Source: Ailurus styani
Lineage: Eukaryota; Chordata; Mammalia; Carnivora; Ailuridae
DNA length: 64,000 nt
Direction: 5' to 3'
NCBI GenBank assembly: GCA_002007465.1
Contig: LNAC01000683.1
Location: 276,657 to 340,656 of the forward strand
Shown: positions 23,816 to 36,165 of the stretch, piece after piece
Position numbering within the stretch: the stretch's first letter is position 1
Layout of the letters: every line of letters begins with the position of its first letter
Position numbers and translations under genes: made by a program
Notes under the pieces: model-generated
What the model was told of the DNA's origin: nothing
Database searches by the model: none
Seen by the model: only the letters and a program-made list of their open reading frames with translations

Positions 23816-24212
23816 CTAAGTCAGTACAAGGCCCTTGGAGTACTTATCAAACAGAAGCAGCCACACAATTAGGCCGACAAGTTTAAGAGCTAGGTTGGCT
23901 GGCTGTGGAGGATGGGGTTTGAGTGGGGGAGGGATGAAGGGGGGTGGCCAGTTGGGAGAGGGCTGGGGAGGCTGGGGAGAGATGGGCTCCAGAATGGGGA
24001 CATGGGCTGGGCTTGCCTTGGGGAAAAGGAGCAGAATGAAGGCTTCGAAGTAAGCCACAGGGGGAGCAGACCAGGTGGAGAATAGCCTGGGGAGGAAAGG
24101 AGTTCTGTTTGGGAAGCATTACAGAAGTAATGCCTCAGAAGAGAGGCGCACTAGACCTCCAGACCAGAGGCGGCCTCCCTGAGGAGGAGGTTCCAGGGGG
24201 TCTTGGAGAGAC

Positions 24213-24540
24213 TCAGACAAGACTCGGACTGAGGTGTAAAGGATGGGGGTGGGGAGGGCACAGAGAGCTGGCACCAAGCACCAGGGCAGCAGTCGCTGTG
24301 AGCAAGATTCCAGAGGGAGGAGGAAGAGGCAGAGATTGACAGGAAGCAGAGGCCGCTTCCTCCTGAGCCTCTGGGCTGTGACTATTGGAAGCTGCTCAGG
24401 GGTGGGGATTAGGAATCAGGATGTCCTCATACTTCCTCTGCCGCCATCACCCCAGGTAGCCTGGATGAAATTCTCCGGATGTCACTGCTTGGGAGGCCCC
24501 CTGTGTGCCTGTGGAGGGCACATGCTGGAAAGCAGCACGT
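24213..24540 (-). pseudogene. PSORS1C1: PSORS1C1 (SEEK1) C-terminal exon remnant
   Basis: On the minus strand, one frame aligns with the C-terminal half of human PSORS1C1 as I remember it. The segments are SQAVTSGEFH (human LQAMISKEFH), YEDILIPNPHP (human QEDILVPSSHP), EEAAS followed by SLPLPPPSGILL (human PLPPPSGIHL), and a last stretch ending at a stop where human also stops. Two TGA codons interrupt this frame, at 24449-24447 and 24398-24396. The position fits: in human, PSORS1C1 runs opposite to CDSN and PSORS1C2 and ends between PSORS1C2 and CCHCR1. No 5' exons were found. It is either a decayed gene or an ancestral noncoding sequence that became an ORF in primates. Confidence 0.7.
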
Positions 24541-25058
24541 GGGTCCCAGTACTGAGGGGAGTGGAAGTTCCAAGGACAAAACAGTCCCAAGGGGGAGGCT
24601 TGGGGTGCTGGCTGAGACCATTCTAGCTGCATCCTGTGTGTTTATAAGGAGCACCCGTCCCTGCTCCTGCCTGGGCGTCCAGCCTCCTGGCCCCTGTAAT
24701 TACACTGCTTCCCCACGCATGGTTTGCTCCCATTCCTCGGCTTCCAGTGGCTTCCAGGGATGAAAGGTGGACGTCCTTGTGATTACAGAGATGACAGGTG
24801 GGTATTGATTGCTGCAGGGTGTGTGTGGAGGAGGATGTGAACACAAGGGTGGGGTGACCAAGGTCTAGGTCATTGATAGAGCTGGGGTGGCTGGGTCCTG
24901 AAATGAAGGGGGGACTAAAGTGAGGGACGCTGCTGTCAGAGGTTACGCATTAGCCATGGCCTTCCAAACGGGTTTGACCAGTTAGGTTCCGATGGGATTC
25001 CTTGTGTCACTGGCCTGGCCCCTCCCCAGAGGTCGGACACCTCCTCTCACTCCTCCCC

Positions 25059-25064
25059 TATAAA
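25059..25064 (+). promoter_or_regulatory. PSORS1C2 TATA box
   Basis: TATAAA sits 66-71 bases upstream of the PSORS1C2 ATG in a pyrimidine-rich context, the right distance for a short 5' UTR. Confidence 0.7.
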
Positions 25065-25129
25065 GCCTCTTGGGGTTCCCAGACACCTAGACTCAGCCCA
25101 CCCCCAACTTTGGGGGCCAGGAGACAGCC

Positions 25130-26150
<1,021 letters not shown>

Positions 26151-26479
26151 AGGGATTCCCCCAGAGGGATCTTGGGGCTCCAGGCAGAGTGCCCCTGAAG
26201 CCCATCTGTACCCTTCTGATTCCTCTTCAATTCTCCCATCAGCCTCAATTTCCTCCTTCATTCCTTCCATTTTATTCTGAACTCTGAAATTGTCATTCTC
26301 AATATTTTCTGTCCATTCTTGAGATCTGCTCCACATTTCCCCTCCTTTTTTCCTCTTGACAGCTAAAGCATACACCCCTACCTCATGTCCTGGCCTTTCC
26401 CGTCTACCTGCTTCCCACCTCCTCCCTCTTCCCTACTCTTGGGGCTCCTGGGGCCAGGCTGGTGGCGCTGTGTTCTCTG

Positions 26480-26493
26480 CTGCCACCTGGTGG
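26480..26493 (-). promoter_or_regulatory. CTCF-like motif
   Basis: Minus-strand CCACCAGGTGGCAG fits the CTCF core CCASYAGRKGGCRS at all 14 positions. It lies in the PSORS1C2 3' UTR. Matched by eye; occupancy unknown. Confidence 0.5.
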
Positions 26494-26546
26494 CCTACAG
26501 CTGGGAACTCTCTGGAGACCATGACGGTATTTCCATGAAATGGAAA

Positions 26547-26552
26547 AATAAA
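26547..26552 (+). terminator. PSORS1C2 poly(A) signal
   Basis: AATAAA about 400 bases after the PSORS1C2 stop, in an AT-rich context following the GC-rich 3' UTR. Confidence 0.7.
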
Positions 26553-27440
26553 ATCCACGTTTTCTTAATTTTGAATCTTGGCTGCTTCTTTGCCAATGAT
26601 GAGGTCTTTGAATATTGAGATGCCTTCCTCAGAGCACAAACCTACAGAGATCTGGAAGTAGTCTGAGTTCCTATCTTGTCCATATGCATAAGGATGTGGA
26701 GCCCAGCAGGAGGAACTTGGAAATGTAACAGAGAAACAAGGACATTCGGACCCACATGTCTCCCATTTTGGAACCCCTGTTTTGGAGGATGAGAAACCAA
26801 ATTAAGTCTCTTTTTAATAGCTCATGGTTTCCACACTCCTGGCTGAACATGAAAACTTTGCTAAGGACATGTGGGCAGGACTAACTTCTAAGGGGATCAA
26901 TTTCCAGAAGTATATGTATCCCTTCCTAAAACGAATCTGCCTGAGGACTGTACTCTGTTTTCCTTTTCCACCTGCCTCCATTAACAAACCATACTTCTCC
27001 CTCTAGACAGAGAAAGGCCCAGTTTTCTTGCTCACCTTGAACAGGACCGGAGTGCTCTTCCTGGAATTGCCAAACAAAAGTCAGTGGGAAACAGAAATCA
27101 GCCCTTTCCATCTCATTTAAGAGATGCATCTTAAATAAGAACTTACTTTTTTGTTTAGTCATTACCATCAATATTTGTAGTTTTGACAAATTGTGTCTTG
27201 TAATAATTGTAGTAATAAACCCACTGCAGAATAACTGTTTTTAACACTTAGGGTCCTATACTCACAGGAGATAAATTTCAATTTATACACATATTTTTGT
27301 TATGGAGATATACAGAAGGACTTCCCCCAAATACAATAAGATACAAAAAAAATAAAAGATGATACAATGGAAATATATTTCATTAGGATAAAACTGTAGG
27401 GAGAGTGGAATGGAAAAACTAAACAGAAATATAAATTAAG

Positions 27441-27634
27441 GACGCCTGGGTGGCTCAGTGGGTTAAAGCCTCTGCCTTCGGCTCAGGTCATGATCTCAGG
27501 GTCCTGGGATCAAGTTGCCAATCGGGCTCCCTGCTCAGCAGGGAGCCTGCCTCCTCCTCTCTCTCTGTCTGCCTCTCTGCCTACCTGTGATCTCTCTGTC
27601 AAATAAATAAATAAAATCTTAAAAAAAATAAAAA
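27441..27634 (+). mobile_element. Can-SINE
   Basis: Sense copy with intact head and AAATAAATAAATAAAATC tail. Confidence 0.94.
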
Positions 27635-29000
27635 TGTTAGCTTTGACTTAAAAATGTGTAAGGCATACCTAATTAAAAAAAATCTTTAAGGGAATATTTG
27701 AGCAGGAAAGTTCAAAAGGCAGGAACCAAGAGATGTCCATGGTGTAAGATCAAGTGGCTTACCAGGATGGGGCTGATGAGGGGTTGAAGGAAACTGAGAG
27801 TTCACCACTAAGGACCCAATTGTTTATGTGGCAACTCCCATCAAAACCTGTATGTGACCAACTTGAAAACAAACCAAAACCTAATTGTTGAGTTTAGAAA
27901 TAATCCTAGAACATATAAGAATTGTAGGGGTGGGCCTAGTAGAATTTAATAGGCCCCAAAGTGGACTAAGTTCATGAAATTCATTCCCTTAATATGTCCA
28001 TCAATGTCAGTACCATGAGGGAATATAAAAAACAAAAAATATAGAGTTCCCACTCTCAGGAAGCTTAAAATTCAGCTGGGGAAGAAAGGATTTGCATGAA
28101 AAGTTAAGTAACAATGGCACACACAGGAAGGATGCGTGTAACTCATTATATGAGTAAGCAGCACACAGCCCTGGCAATAAATGCCGTGAGGTCAGAAGCG
28201 AGTCACGGAGAGCTGCACTAGTCAGGGGAGGCTTCCAGGAGGAAGGGCGCCCCCACCCAAGCCCTGCGTCTGGGGCTGAGGGGGCTGTGGGGCGAAGCTG
28301 CCTGGCGCCCACTCCCCGCAGGACCTGCCCCTGCGCCTGGGAGCTCTGGGGGTCGCGGCTCCCACCTTTGTGTGTGCGGCTCCGCGGTCTGGAAAGGCCT
28401 TCCTCTCCGCGGCCGGTGGTCATTCTCTTCAGTGACGCCGCTCCCCACTCGCCTGCACCCCTTGCCCTGAGCCATCGCGGTCTGAGGGCGCAGCGGTGTC
28501 TGGAACAAATTCCTAGGCCTGGAGCCTCTTGGGGGCAGAGGCGGCCCAGAACATTTCTTCTGGACCTCTTAACCATTTTGGTGCCTCCTCCCTCCCAGCA
28601 GCCCCGCCTATGCTTCGGACTTCTGGGGCATCGGAGGGCTGGAAGTAGCTGTAAGTGTTTCTCCCTCGCATCCTCGCTCCCGCACTGGCCCCCAGCCCGC
28701 AAATATGGGGGTACCCTCAGTCCTCTGAGCCCCAGTTGCCCTCCACGAGACCTTGCTTGGCCTCCTTCCATTTCCCCCACTCCCTCTCCTTCCCCACCCA
28801 CCCTCGCCTTTTTAAAATACATCCCCTTTCCTTGAATCTTTGTCTCAGGATGTACTTCTGGGCAACCCAGCCTAAGACGCAAAGTACGGTTTACTACAAA
28901 CCACTGAGGCCACTTAGGACTGCGCATGTGCTGTATGGGCACTGTTGCCAAACGCTCTACAGATTAACCTCTCACCTAATTTCCACAATAACCCTATCCA

Positions 29001-29332
29001 TGGGCGCCTGGGTGCCTCAGTGGGGTAAAGCCTCTGCCTTCGGCTCAGGTCATGATCTCAGGGTCCTGGGATCGAGGCCCGCGTCGGGCTCTCTGCTCAG
29101 CAGGGAGCCTGCTTCCTCCTCTCCCTGTCTCTCTGCCTGCCTCTCTGCCTACTTGTAATCTCTCTCTCTCTCNNNNNNNNNNNNNNNNNNNNNNNNNNNN
29201 NNNNNNNNNNNNNNNNNNNNNNNNNNNNNNNNNNNNNNNNNNNNNNNNNNNNNNNNNNNNNNNNNNNNNNNNNNNNNNNNNNNNNNNNNNNNNNNNNNNN
29301 NNNNNNNNNNNNNNNNAAAAAAAAAAAAAAAA
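29001..29332 (+). mobile_element. Can-SINE interrupted by N gap
   Basis: Sense head and CT-rich region, then 144 N, then poly(A). The total is about 130 bases longer than a normal copy. Confidence 0.88.
29173..29316. other. Assembly gap (144 N)
   Basis: Unresolved bases between the (TC)n and poly(A) parts of a SINE. Confidence 1.
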
Positions 29333-29617
29333 GAATGTCCCATCCCAAAAGAGCAAATTTCCCTTTCCTCTTGTTTGCTTAATTTAGCCCTCACAGATTG
29401 GATGATGCCCATCCACACTGGTGACAGCAAGCTTCTTCCCTCCGCTCACCATTCAAATGCTAATCTCTTCCAAGAAACGACCTCACAGATGCACCCAGAA
29501 ACAATGCTTTACCAGCTATCTGGGGATCCCCTTAGTCTAGTCAAGTTGACACATAAAATTAATCATTGCATACATATTTTATAAATGGCTGAATTCATGA
29601 ATAAATGGCAAGTTTGT

Positions 29618-29824
29618 GGGGCACCTGGATGGCTCAGTCAGTTAAATGTCGTCTGCCTTCAGGTCATGATCCTGGAGTCCTGGGATCCAGCCCTGTGTCG
29701 GACTCCCTGCTCAGCACGGAATCTGTTTCTCCCTCTCCCTCTCCCCTAGTTCCCTGATTCGTGCGTGCTCTCTTTCTCTCTCACCCTCCCTCTCAAATAA
29801 ATAAATAAAATCTTTTAAAAAAAT
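29618..29824 (+). mobile_element. Can-SINE, older
   Basis: Sense copy; flanks TAAATGGCAAGTTTG and TTAATGGTAAGTTTG. Confidence 0.9.
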
Positions 29825-29954
29825 TAATGGTAAGTTTGGGCAACAGAGAGTAGACTGCAATAGTTAGAGTGACAGGCTTATAACCTGGAAAAGAGGGGGA
29901 TATTGTTGGACAAATGAGCTGGGGGAAATTAGGGAAGATCAAAAGTCTTCCTCC

Positions 29955-30157
29955 AGGCGCCTGGGTGTCTCAGTGGGTTAAAGCCTCTGCCTTCAGCTCA
30001 GGTCATGATCTCAGGGTCCTGGGATCGAGGCCCGCATCAGGCTCTCTGCTCAGCAGGGAGCCTGCTTCCTCCTCTCTCTCTCTCTGCTTGCCTCTCAGCC
30101 TACTTGTGATCTGATCTCTCTGTGTCAAATAAATAAATAAAATCTTTAAAAAAAAAA
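29955..30157 (+). mobile_element. Can-SINE
   Basis: Sense copy; perfect target AAAAGTCTTCCTCC at 29941-29954 and 30158-30171. Confidence 0.95.
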
Positions 30158-30528
30158 AAAAGTCTTCCTCCTCTGATAGAATAGTGCCCAGTGGTGGGGG
30201 AGGCTCATACACATGCTTGGGTGTGCTGTGGCAGGGAGGTATGGGAGGGAAGGGAAGAAGTCTGGACCCCTCAAACTGGCCTGTAGCAAGCCCCCAAGCT
30301 AGTGAGATGAAGTTCATTGGGAAAAGAAAGAGAAAAGAATACTTAAAGGAGAAAGTGAGAGAAAGGAACTGCGTTCTTGGTGTGGCCTAGGCAAGGAGCT
30401 AGGGCTCTTTACACCATGCTGTCTTATTTTATTTCCACCACATTATTGTGGTTTTCATGTGTTCCTGCTCTTGTAAAGTGTGAAGTTCTTGAGGGCAGAG
30501 GCTGTGCCTTGTCTGTGTTTTATGTCTT

Positions 30529-30730
30529 TTTTTTTTTTTAAGATTTTATTTATTCATTTGACAGAGAGAGAGAGATTACAAGTAGGCAGAGAGGCAGGCA
30601 GAGAGAGGAGAGAGGAGGAAGCAGGCTCCCTGCTGAGCAGAGAGCCTGATGTGGGCCTCGATCCCAGGACCCTGGGATCATGACCTGAGCCGAAGGCAGC
30701 GGCTTTAACCCACTGAGCCACCCAGGCGCC
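30529..30730 (-). mobile_element. Can-SINE
   Basis: Antisense copy; perfect target CTGTGTTTTATGTCTT at 30513-30528 and 30731-30746, splitting an older repeat. Confidence 0.95.
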
Positions 30731-30746
30731 CTGTGTTTTATGTCTT

Positions 30747-30900
30747 ACTTCTCCTCCTAATCCTTGGCCCAGAAGATGTTCAATAAAGCAAATTATTAGC
30801 CCCATTTCACAGATGAGGAAACTACTCTGAGGGAGGTAACTCAGCTGTCTAAGACATCACCCAAGTGCCAAAGTCAAGACGATGCAGGATGGCTTGGCTC
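30747..30900 (-). repeat. MIR remnant
   Basis: Antisense MIR-like core (CCCCATTTCACAGATGAGGA) continuing past the young SINE. Confidence 0.65.
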
Positions 30901-31499
30901 CCAACCAGTTCTTCCCAGTTTGACACAACAAGCAGGTGAGTGGGAGAGAGAAGGGGGAGGCATGAGGTAATTGGAGATTTTAATAGATATTAATAGGCAG
31001 CAGGTATTGACACCCAAACATGGTATGTTTATTGTCAGGGAAGGAGACTGAGTGGGACTGAAGGGTATGGAGTATTAACACAGAGGAGCCCATTGTGCCT
31101 GCTTCTCCGTTCAGGTTAGACAATGCTGCTTCTTTCCCATCTACTTTGGCTGACCTCACCTAGGAGTGAATGTGGTGGGGACAGTGTTGCCTCTTATGTC
31201 AACATGGAGTCAGAGAATTAAATAATAGAGTAGCATCACAGATTTAGAGAACAATAGCTCAGTACCTTGGACACGGCAGGTAGTCAAATAAATACTTAGC
31301 CAATGAAAGAAAAGAACCTTGAACTTGTATCATGGTATAATCTAATTATAGAAGCTGAGTTAACTTGAGAAGGCATCAGCATAGCCCTCAGCCTTTGGGC
31401 AGGCCAATCATGGCTTTGGACTAGACAGAAGAGATGGTTGTCTGCTCTTCTTTGAAGATCTCTCGGCGGGGAAACTCCGAACCACTCATATGTTCACCC

Positions 31500-31690
31500 A
31501 TTTGTCCATACAACAATAATTTATTGAGCATCTACTTACTGTGTAGAGTGCTGGCTGTGGTGACGATCCCAGGAAGTAGCTTCAGTCCTCCCTGCCCTCA
31601 AGGAGCTTTGTGTCTGGGGAGGAAACAAACATGTAAATCATGGCAATAAAATGTGATAGAAGTTAAATTACAGAAGGGCACACCCCGAGG
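31500..31690 (+). repeat. Old LINE remnant (L2-like)
   Basis: AATTTATTGAGCATCTACTT and CCCTCAAGGAGCTTTGTGTC resemble an old mammalian LINE 3' region. Family from memory. Confidence 0.4.
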
Positions 31691-31764
31691 TAGGAGCTCC
31701 TCTGCCAATTTCATGTTTCAAATTCATTTGAAAACTTGCTTTGGTATAAATTTAAGCTCTCTTG

Positions 31765-31958
31765 GGTGCCTGGGTGGCTCAGTCGTTAAGCGTCTGCCTT
31801 CAGCTCAGGTCGTGATCCCAGGGTCCTGGGATGGAGCCCCACATTGGGCTCTCTGCTCAGCAGGAAGCCTGCTTCTCCCTGTCCCACTCCCTCTGCTTTG
31901 TTCCCTCTCTTGCTGTGTCTCTCTCCAACAAATAAATAAATAAAATCTTTAAAAAACT
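31765..31958 (+). mobile_element. Can-SINE
   Basis: Sense copy; perfect target TTTAAGCTCTCTTG at 31751-31764 and 31959-31972. Confidence 0.95.
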
Positions 31959-32154
31959 TTTAAGCTCTCTTGCTATACATTTTCTTCCTCGAATCTTCAA
32001 TTCAGTGGCCATTGGGTGCCTGGCACTGGCTCAAAAAGCTTTGAGTTTGAATTAAGCCAAATTCATCTTCCAAGCTTTCCTCCCCTACTCTCCATATCCC
32101 CAAATACCCTTAGCCTTCCTTTTGGCAGCTTAGTCTCAACTCCTGCGATGGTGA

Positions 32155-32260
32155 AGACAGGATGGCATAGTGGTGAGAGCATCAGATTGTGACCCAAGTC
32201 TTTGTCCCTACTCTTCTATCTATTCTCTGTGTGACCTTGGGATGTGACTTTAGGGGATTT
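32155..32260 (+). repeat. MIR remnant
   Basis: MIR-like 5' part (GCATAGTGGTGAGAGCATCA) and TGTGTGACCTTGGGATGTGA. Confidence 0.65.
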
Positions 32261-32316
32261 CTTTAATGATACCCAAATTTCCACCTGATCCCTTGTGTTG
32301 GGTATTCTATGCTCTT

Positions 32317-32330
32317 CCACCAGAGGGCGG
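32317..32330 (+). promoter_or_regulatory. CTCF-like motif
   Basis: CCACCAGAGGGCGG fits the CTCF core consensus at all 14 positions, in unique-looking sequence just after a MIR fragment. Matched by eye. Confidence 0.5.
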
Positions 32331-32564
32331 CCTTGAGGCTCTTCCAAGGTGTTTCCCTCCAGAGTCTTCCTTGCTCTTTGCCTCTAACATCATCCACTCC
32401 CCAAGCGTCAGTCAGGCCACACTAGTACCATTTTGGTCGCCAAGATGACCCCTCTAAGGTGAGTCAGGCACATGAGGTGAGATGAGGCAGGCTCTGGAGC
32501 CCTCAGGAAAATTCGGGAACAGGCTGCTTGGCCAAATGGCTCACATGCTCATTATTTCTTCTTT

Positions 32565-32760
32565 CTCTCATTATGTACCAAGTTCCTTCCATGAGCCAGG
32601 CAGTGCTCTAGGGCGGTGGATACAGTGGTGAGTCAAAGAGAGGAGGGCCCTACCCTCATGGGGCTCACCTTGTAGTGGGGGAAGGGAACAACACACACAT
32701 GTATCTAGGACATATGTAATAGGGTGTCATGCTGTGATAAGTGCTCTGAAGGAAACTCAG
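32565..32760 (+). repeat. Old LINE remnant (L2-like)
   Basis: ATGAGCCAGGCAGTGCTCTA, CATGGGGCTCACCTTGTAGT and TGATAAGTGCTCTGAAGG; interrupted by the next SINE. Family from memory. Confidence 0.4.
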
Positions 32761-32768
32761 GCAGATTT

Positions 32769-32869
32769 GGCTCAGGTCATGATCCCAGAGTCCTGGGATC
32801 GAGTCCCGCATTGGGCTCCTTGGTCAGCCGGGAGGCTGCTTCTCCCTGCTTGCAGCTCCTCCTGCGTGT

Positions 32870-32917
<48 letters not shown>

Positions 32918-32988
32918 AAATAAATAAATAAAATCTTTTAAAAAAAAGAAGAAAGAAAGAAGAGAAAAGAAAGGAAAAGAAAAGAAAA
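32769..32988 (+). mobile_element. Can-SINE, 5'-truncated
   Basis: Lacks the tRNA-like head and starts at GGCTCAGGTCATGATCCCAG. Carries a (CT)n run at 32871-32913 and an A/G-rich tail; flanks GGAAACTCAGG and GGAAATTCAGG. Confidence 0.9.
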
Positions 32989-33065
32989 GGAAATTCAGGT
33001 AAAGGAAGGAAATGCATGGTAGCCCATATGTGAGGTTGGGGTGCAATTTTATTTTATTATATTTT

Positions 33066-33244
33066 CAAAAGATTTTATTTATTTGGGAGAGAAAGAGAGA
33101 GAACATGAGCAGAGGGAGGGGCAGAGGGAGAGGGAGAAACAGACTCCCCATTCAGCAGGGAACCGGACAGGGGGCTCAATTCCGGGACCCTGAGATCATG
33201 ACCTGAGCCGAAAGCAGACGCTTAACTGAGCCACCCAGGTGTCC
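33066..33244 (-). mobile_element. Can-SINE, older
   Basis: Antisense copy; flanks GGGGTGCAATTTTA and GGGGAGCGATTTTA. Confidence 0.9.
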
Positions 33245-33642
33245 CTGGGGAGCGATTTTAAATAGAAAAGACAGAGTGTGTGCCTCCGGAGGAAATGGCA
33301 GGTGACAAGAAGTAATGAAATGAGGGAGGGAGTCAGGCTTGGGAATACCCAGGAAGAAGAGGAGAAAGTTTGGCACGGGCTTAGGTGGGGGTAGGTAGGC
33401 ATCGCCCCAACTCCCTGGACTTGTGTCTGCAGCTCCAAAGGGCAATTATTAATTTCCATCTCCTAGGGTCATTGGGAGCATCCAGATCAAATCCTGCATA
33501 TGTGGATGACTGTGCTGATCTGGCTGTTACACCCTGTTGAGGAGTCGGTGTCGTTCTCTGGCTCTAGTCCTGGCGTCCAGGAGGACAGAGCTGGACTGGG
33601 ATGCCAGGCTCTCCAACAGGACTCTGTCCTTTCCAGTCACCG

Positions 33643-33647
33643 GTGTG

Positions 33648-33683
<36 letters not shown>
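33643..33683 (+). repeat. (GT)n microsatellite
   Basis: About 20 GT units with one CA interruption. Confidence 0.95.
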
Positions 33684-33684
<1 letters not shown>

Positions 33685-36004
33685 CACATCAGGTGCCAGG
33701 GACGGACACAGAAGAAGCTCCCTGCCCAAGCGGTGCTCCCAGCCAGAGTGATTTAGGCTAGAAGAAGGAGCGAAGATGGCCCCACGCGATCCAGCCCAGC
33801 AGCTCCGAGAGCCACACCTGGCCTGGGAGTCCCTCTTGGTACAAGTCCTTCCAGCTGCTCCTGAAAGCTCTCTCAGACTGTCCCCTGGCCTTCCCTTTCA
33901 CCCTCCCCCGCTCCATCCACCGATAACAATAAAAAGCATTAATAGCTACAGTGGAAAGAATGACTATTTTAAAGGTGAGCGGAAGGAGCCAACAATGAGT
34001 ACCGGTTTCCCTAGCACTCACTCCACAGAACAGAGAAGAGGAAAAATTTTATTGTTGCTCTGAGAGCTAATTACAACCTCTGCAGTCACCTCCTCACAAG
34101 ACAAGAGAGGTGGTGGCCAAATCAGATGTGACTTGGGCCCTGGGAGCCCTATGGGCACTCAGCTGACTCCCTGCTGCTTGCAGGAAGTGGGGGAGGGAAG
34201 GGGGGGAGCAGAGCCCCCACCTGCTGAATTCTTCCTCTTCAGGACTCACTGCCTGGGGCTCCAGTCCTCACTCCCACGTCCCCGCTGCGGTGCCCTGGGT
34301 CCCATGGACGGTGCTGGCAGGCTGCTGAGAGGGTGAGGATGGGGCCTGGGAGGAGCAGTAGTGGAGGCTGACCAGGCCAAAGTCTGGGAGATCAGTCCTA
34401 GAGGAGGGATGGATGGACTGGGGAGCTGACGGGGTAGGAGGAAAAGGTAGAACTGAGTACTGACCACACCACTGAGAATGTTTTGAGGGAGCAGAATATA
34501 ATTTGATGAGGTGCAGACTGCTCCCCAGAGCAGTGATTCTTAGCTAAGGGCAACATGTTATCCTGGGTGGGATTCCCAACAAGAATCACCTGAGGGATTT
34601 TTCGAGCGCACAGCTCTGTCCTGTTCCACCCCGGGTTTCAGATGAACGCTGGGTGCAGGGGGAAATCCCCAGCCTTCTTCAGGGCACCCCATGAGCTCTG
34701 CTCTTTGTTCATGAAGGTGTGCTGCATCCCTCGGAGGAAAGAGAGCATCCAGTGGAGAGAAGAGTGGCTCAGGGGGGACAGTCACCTGTGAGGAATGAGG
34801 GTGGGACAGACTGGCCCGCGAGAGCGCAGATGAGTTGTTTTGTGTCAGAGCCAAGTTCATGTGCCTGCTGCTCCCTGCCAGGACAGACCATGTGCTCCTG
34901 GAGGCAAGACCTTGGCCACTGTGGCATCCCACCTGACCCTTAGGGCAGGCCGTGTGCGATGTGCATGCGGGGGGTGGAGGGCACTGAGAGCAGAGAACCA
35001 GGGTAAGTAGGGTAGGAGGGGAAGAACCATCAAGAATCTACGCTGCCGGAGAAGTGCTTGGAATTCAGTGAACAGATGCATGGTTTGCCCCCTCTCCGGG
35101 AGCCCACAGTCCAGGGCCAGTGGCTGTGTGTGGGCTGCACCCGTAACGTGCCACAGAACCTATCAGTGCAGAGGGCGAAGGAGTCAGGCCATGTGGAATG
35201 TGGATTCTGTGCTTGATCATCTCCCACAGGGAAGAAACCCCAGAGGCAGGCTGAGAAGAGAGACTACAGCTGAGGGAAGGTTAGCCAGTCTCATGGGCAC
35301 AGCAGGCTGAAGAGGGCAGAGGCCAGGTGGGAACTCCCAAGTACAAATCCGTCCTTTCCTTCCTGGACCCATGTCCTCAGTCATAAGAAGGACCAGGCGG
35401 AGAGTGTGGATGACTCAGGGGCACCGTCCCCACCACAGGGAAACAGGGAGACCCTCCTGGGGGTGGGCCGGGGGTGTCAGCCTGCTCCTGTGGAGGGAAC
35501 TGTGACTGCTGGAGAGAGCAGCCCACCACAGGCAGAGCAAGTGCGATGGGGAAAGACAGAGCAGGAGAAGAAAGTGCCTGTGGCTGGAGTAGAGCGGAGA
35601 TGCTCAGAGGAGGGATGGAACCTCAGGTCCTGGGGTGCAGAGTGGCCTCTTACCCTCTGCCCCCACAAAGCAAGCTCCTCTCTTGAGCTTCTCTTCCTGT
35701 GTTTTCACTCCTCTGTTCCTTCTCTCAAGCAGAAGCCCTAGGTCTACCAAACACCCCTGCATGGAACGCTGGTTCTAGAACTTCTGTCCTGGATAAAAAG
35801 CAGAGGAAACAAGATTGAGGGAGAGGGACAGCATGTGCTGTTGACGTTCTCACTTAGGACCTCTCAACTTTGAAACTCTGATGACACACAAGGGATTTTG
35901 CACACACCCTTCCCGGGTCTAAGGAACCTCTGAAGTCTTTCCATGGACCGCTACCGTTAATGTATAGCCTGGTGTCCGCTGAAAAATGGGACCTACATGG
36001 GCTC

Positions 36005-36165
36005 TGGAGTCCAGCAGGCTCGGGTGTGCATCCTTTCCAGTCTCCTGTGCTACTTACCAGCTGGTTTGAGCAACCAATTTAAACTCAGTTTCTTCATCTG
36101 CGAAGTGGGGGAGAAAAAAACTCTTACCTTGTAGGGCTGTTGTGAGGCCTAAGCACCAGAGCAGA
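36005..36165 (+). repeat. MIR remnant
   Basis: MIR-like sequence (AACTCAGTTTCTTCATCTGC, TAGGGCTGTTGTGAGGCCTA). Confidence 0.7.

Larger units (their letters stand above)
23240..25050. other. CCHCR1-PSORS1C2 intergenic
   Basis: About 1.8 kb. It holds the PSORS1C1 remnant, old LINE-like fragments around 23.5-23.8 kb, and proline-codon-rich low-complexity sequence at 23.88-24.05 kb. No other gene recognised. Confidence 0.5.

Noticed and set aside
23816..24058. Minus-strand 80-codon proline-rich ORF with a hydrophobic end and AATAAA overlapping its stop
   Set aside because: Low-complexity proline run in a GGGGA-rich stretch; more simply explained as 3' UTR of the PSORS1C1-like unit or chance. 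No homology recognised.
33776..34063. 95-codon ORF with good ATG context (GCGAAGATGG)
   Set aside because: No homology, codes partly over old repeat-like sequence, no splice or poly(A) support.
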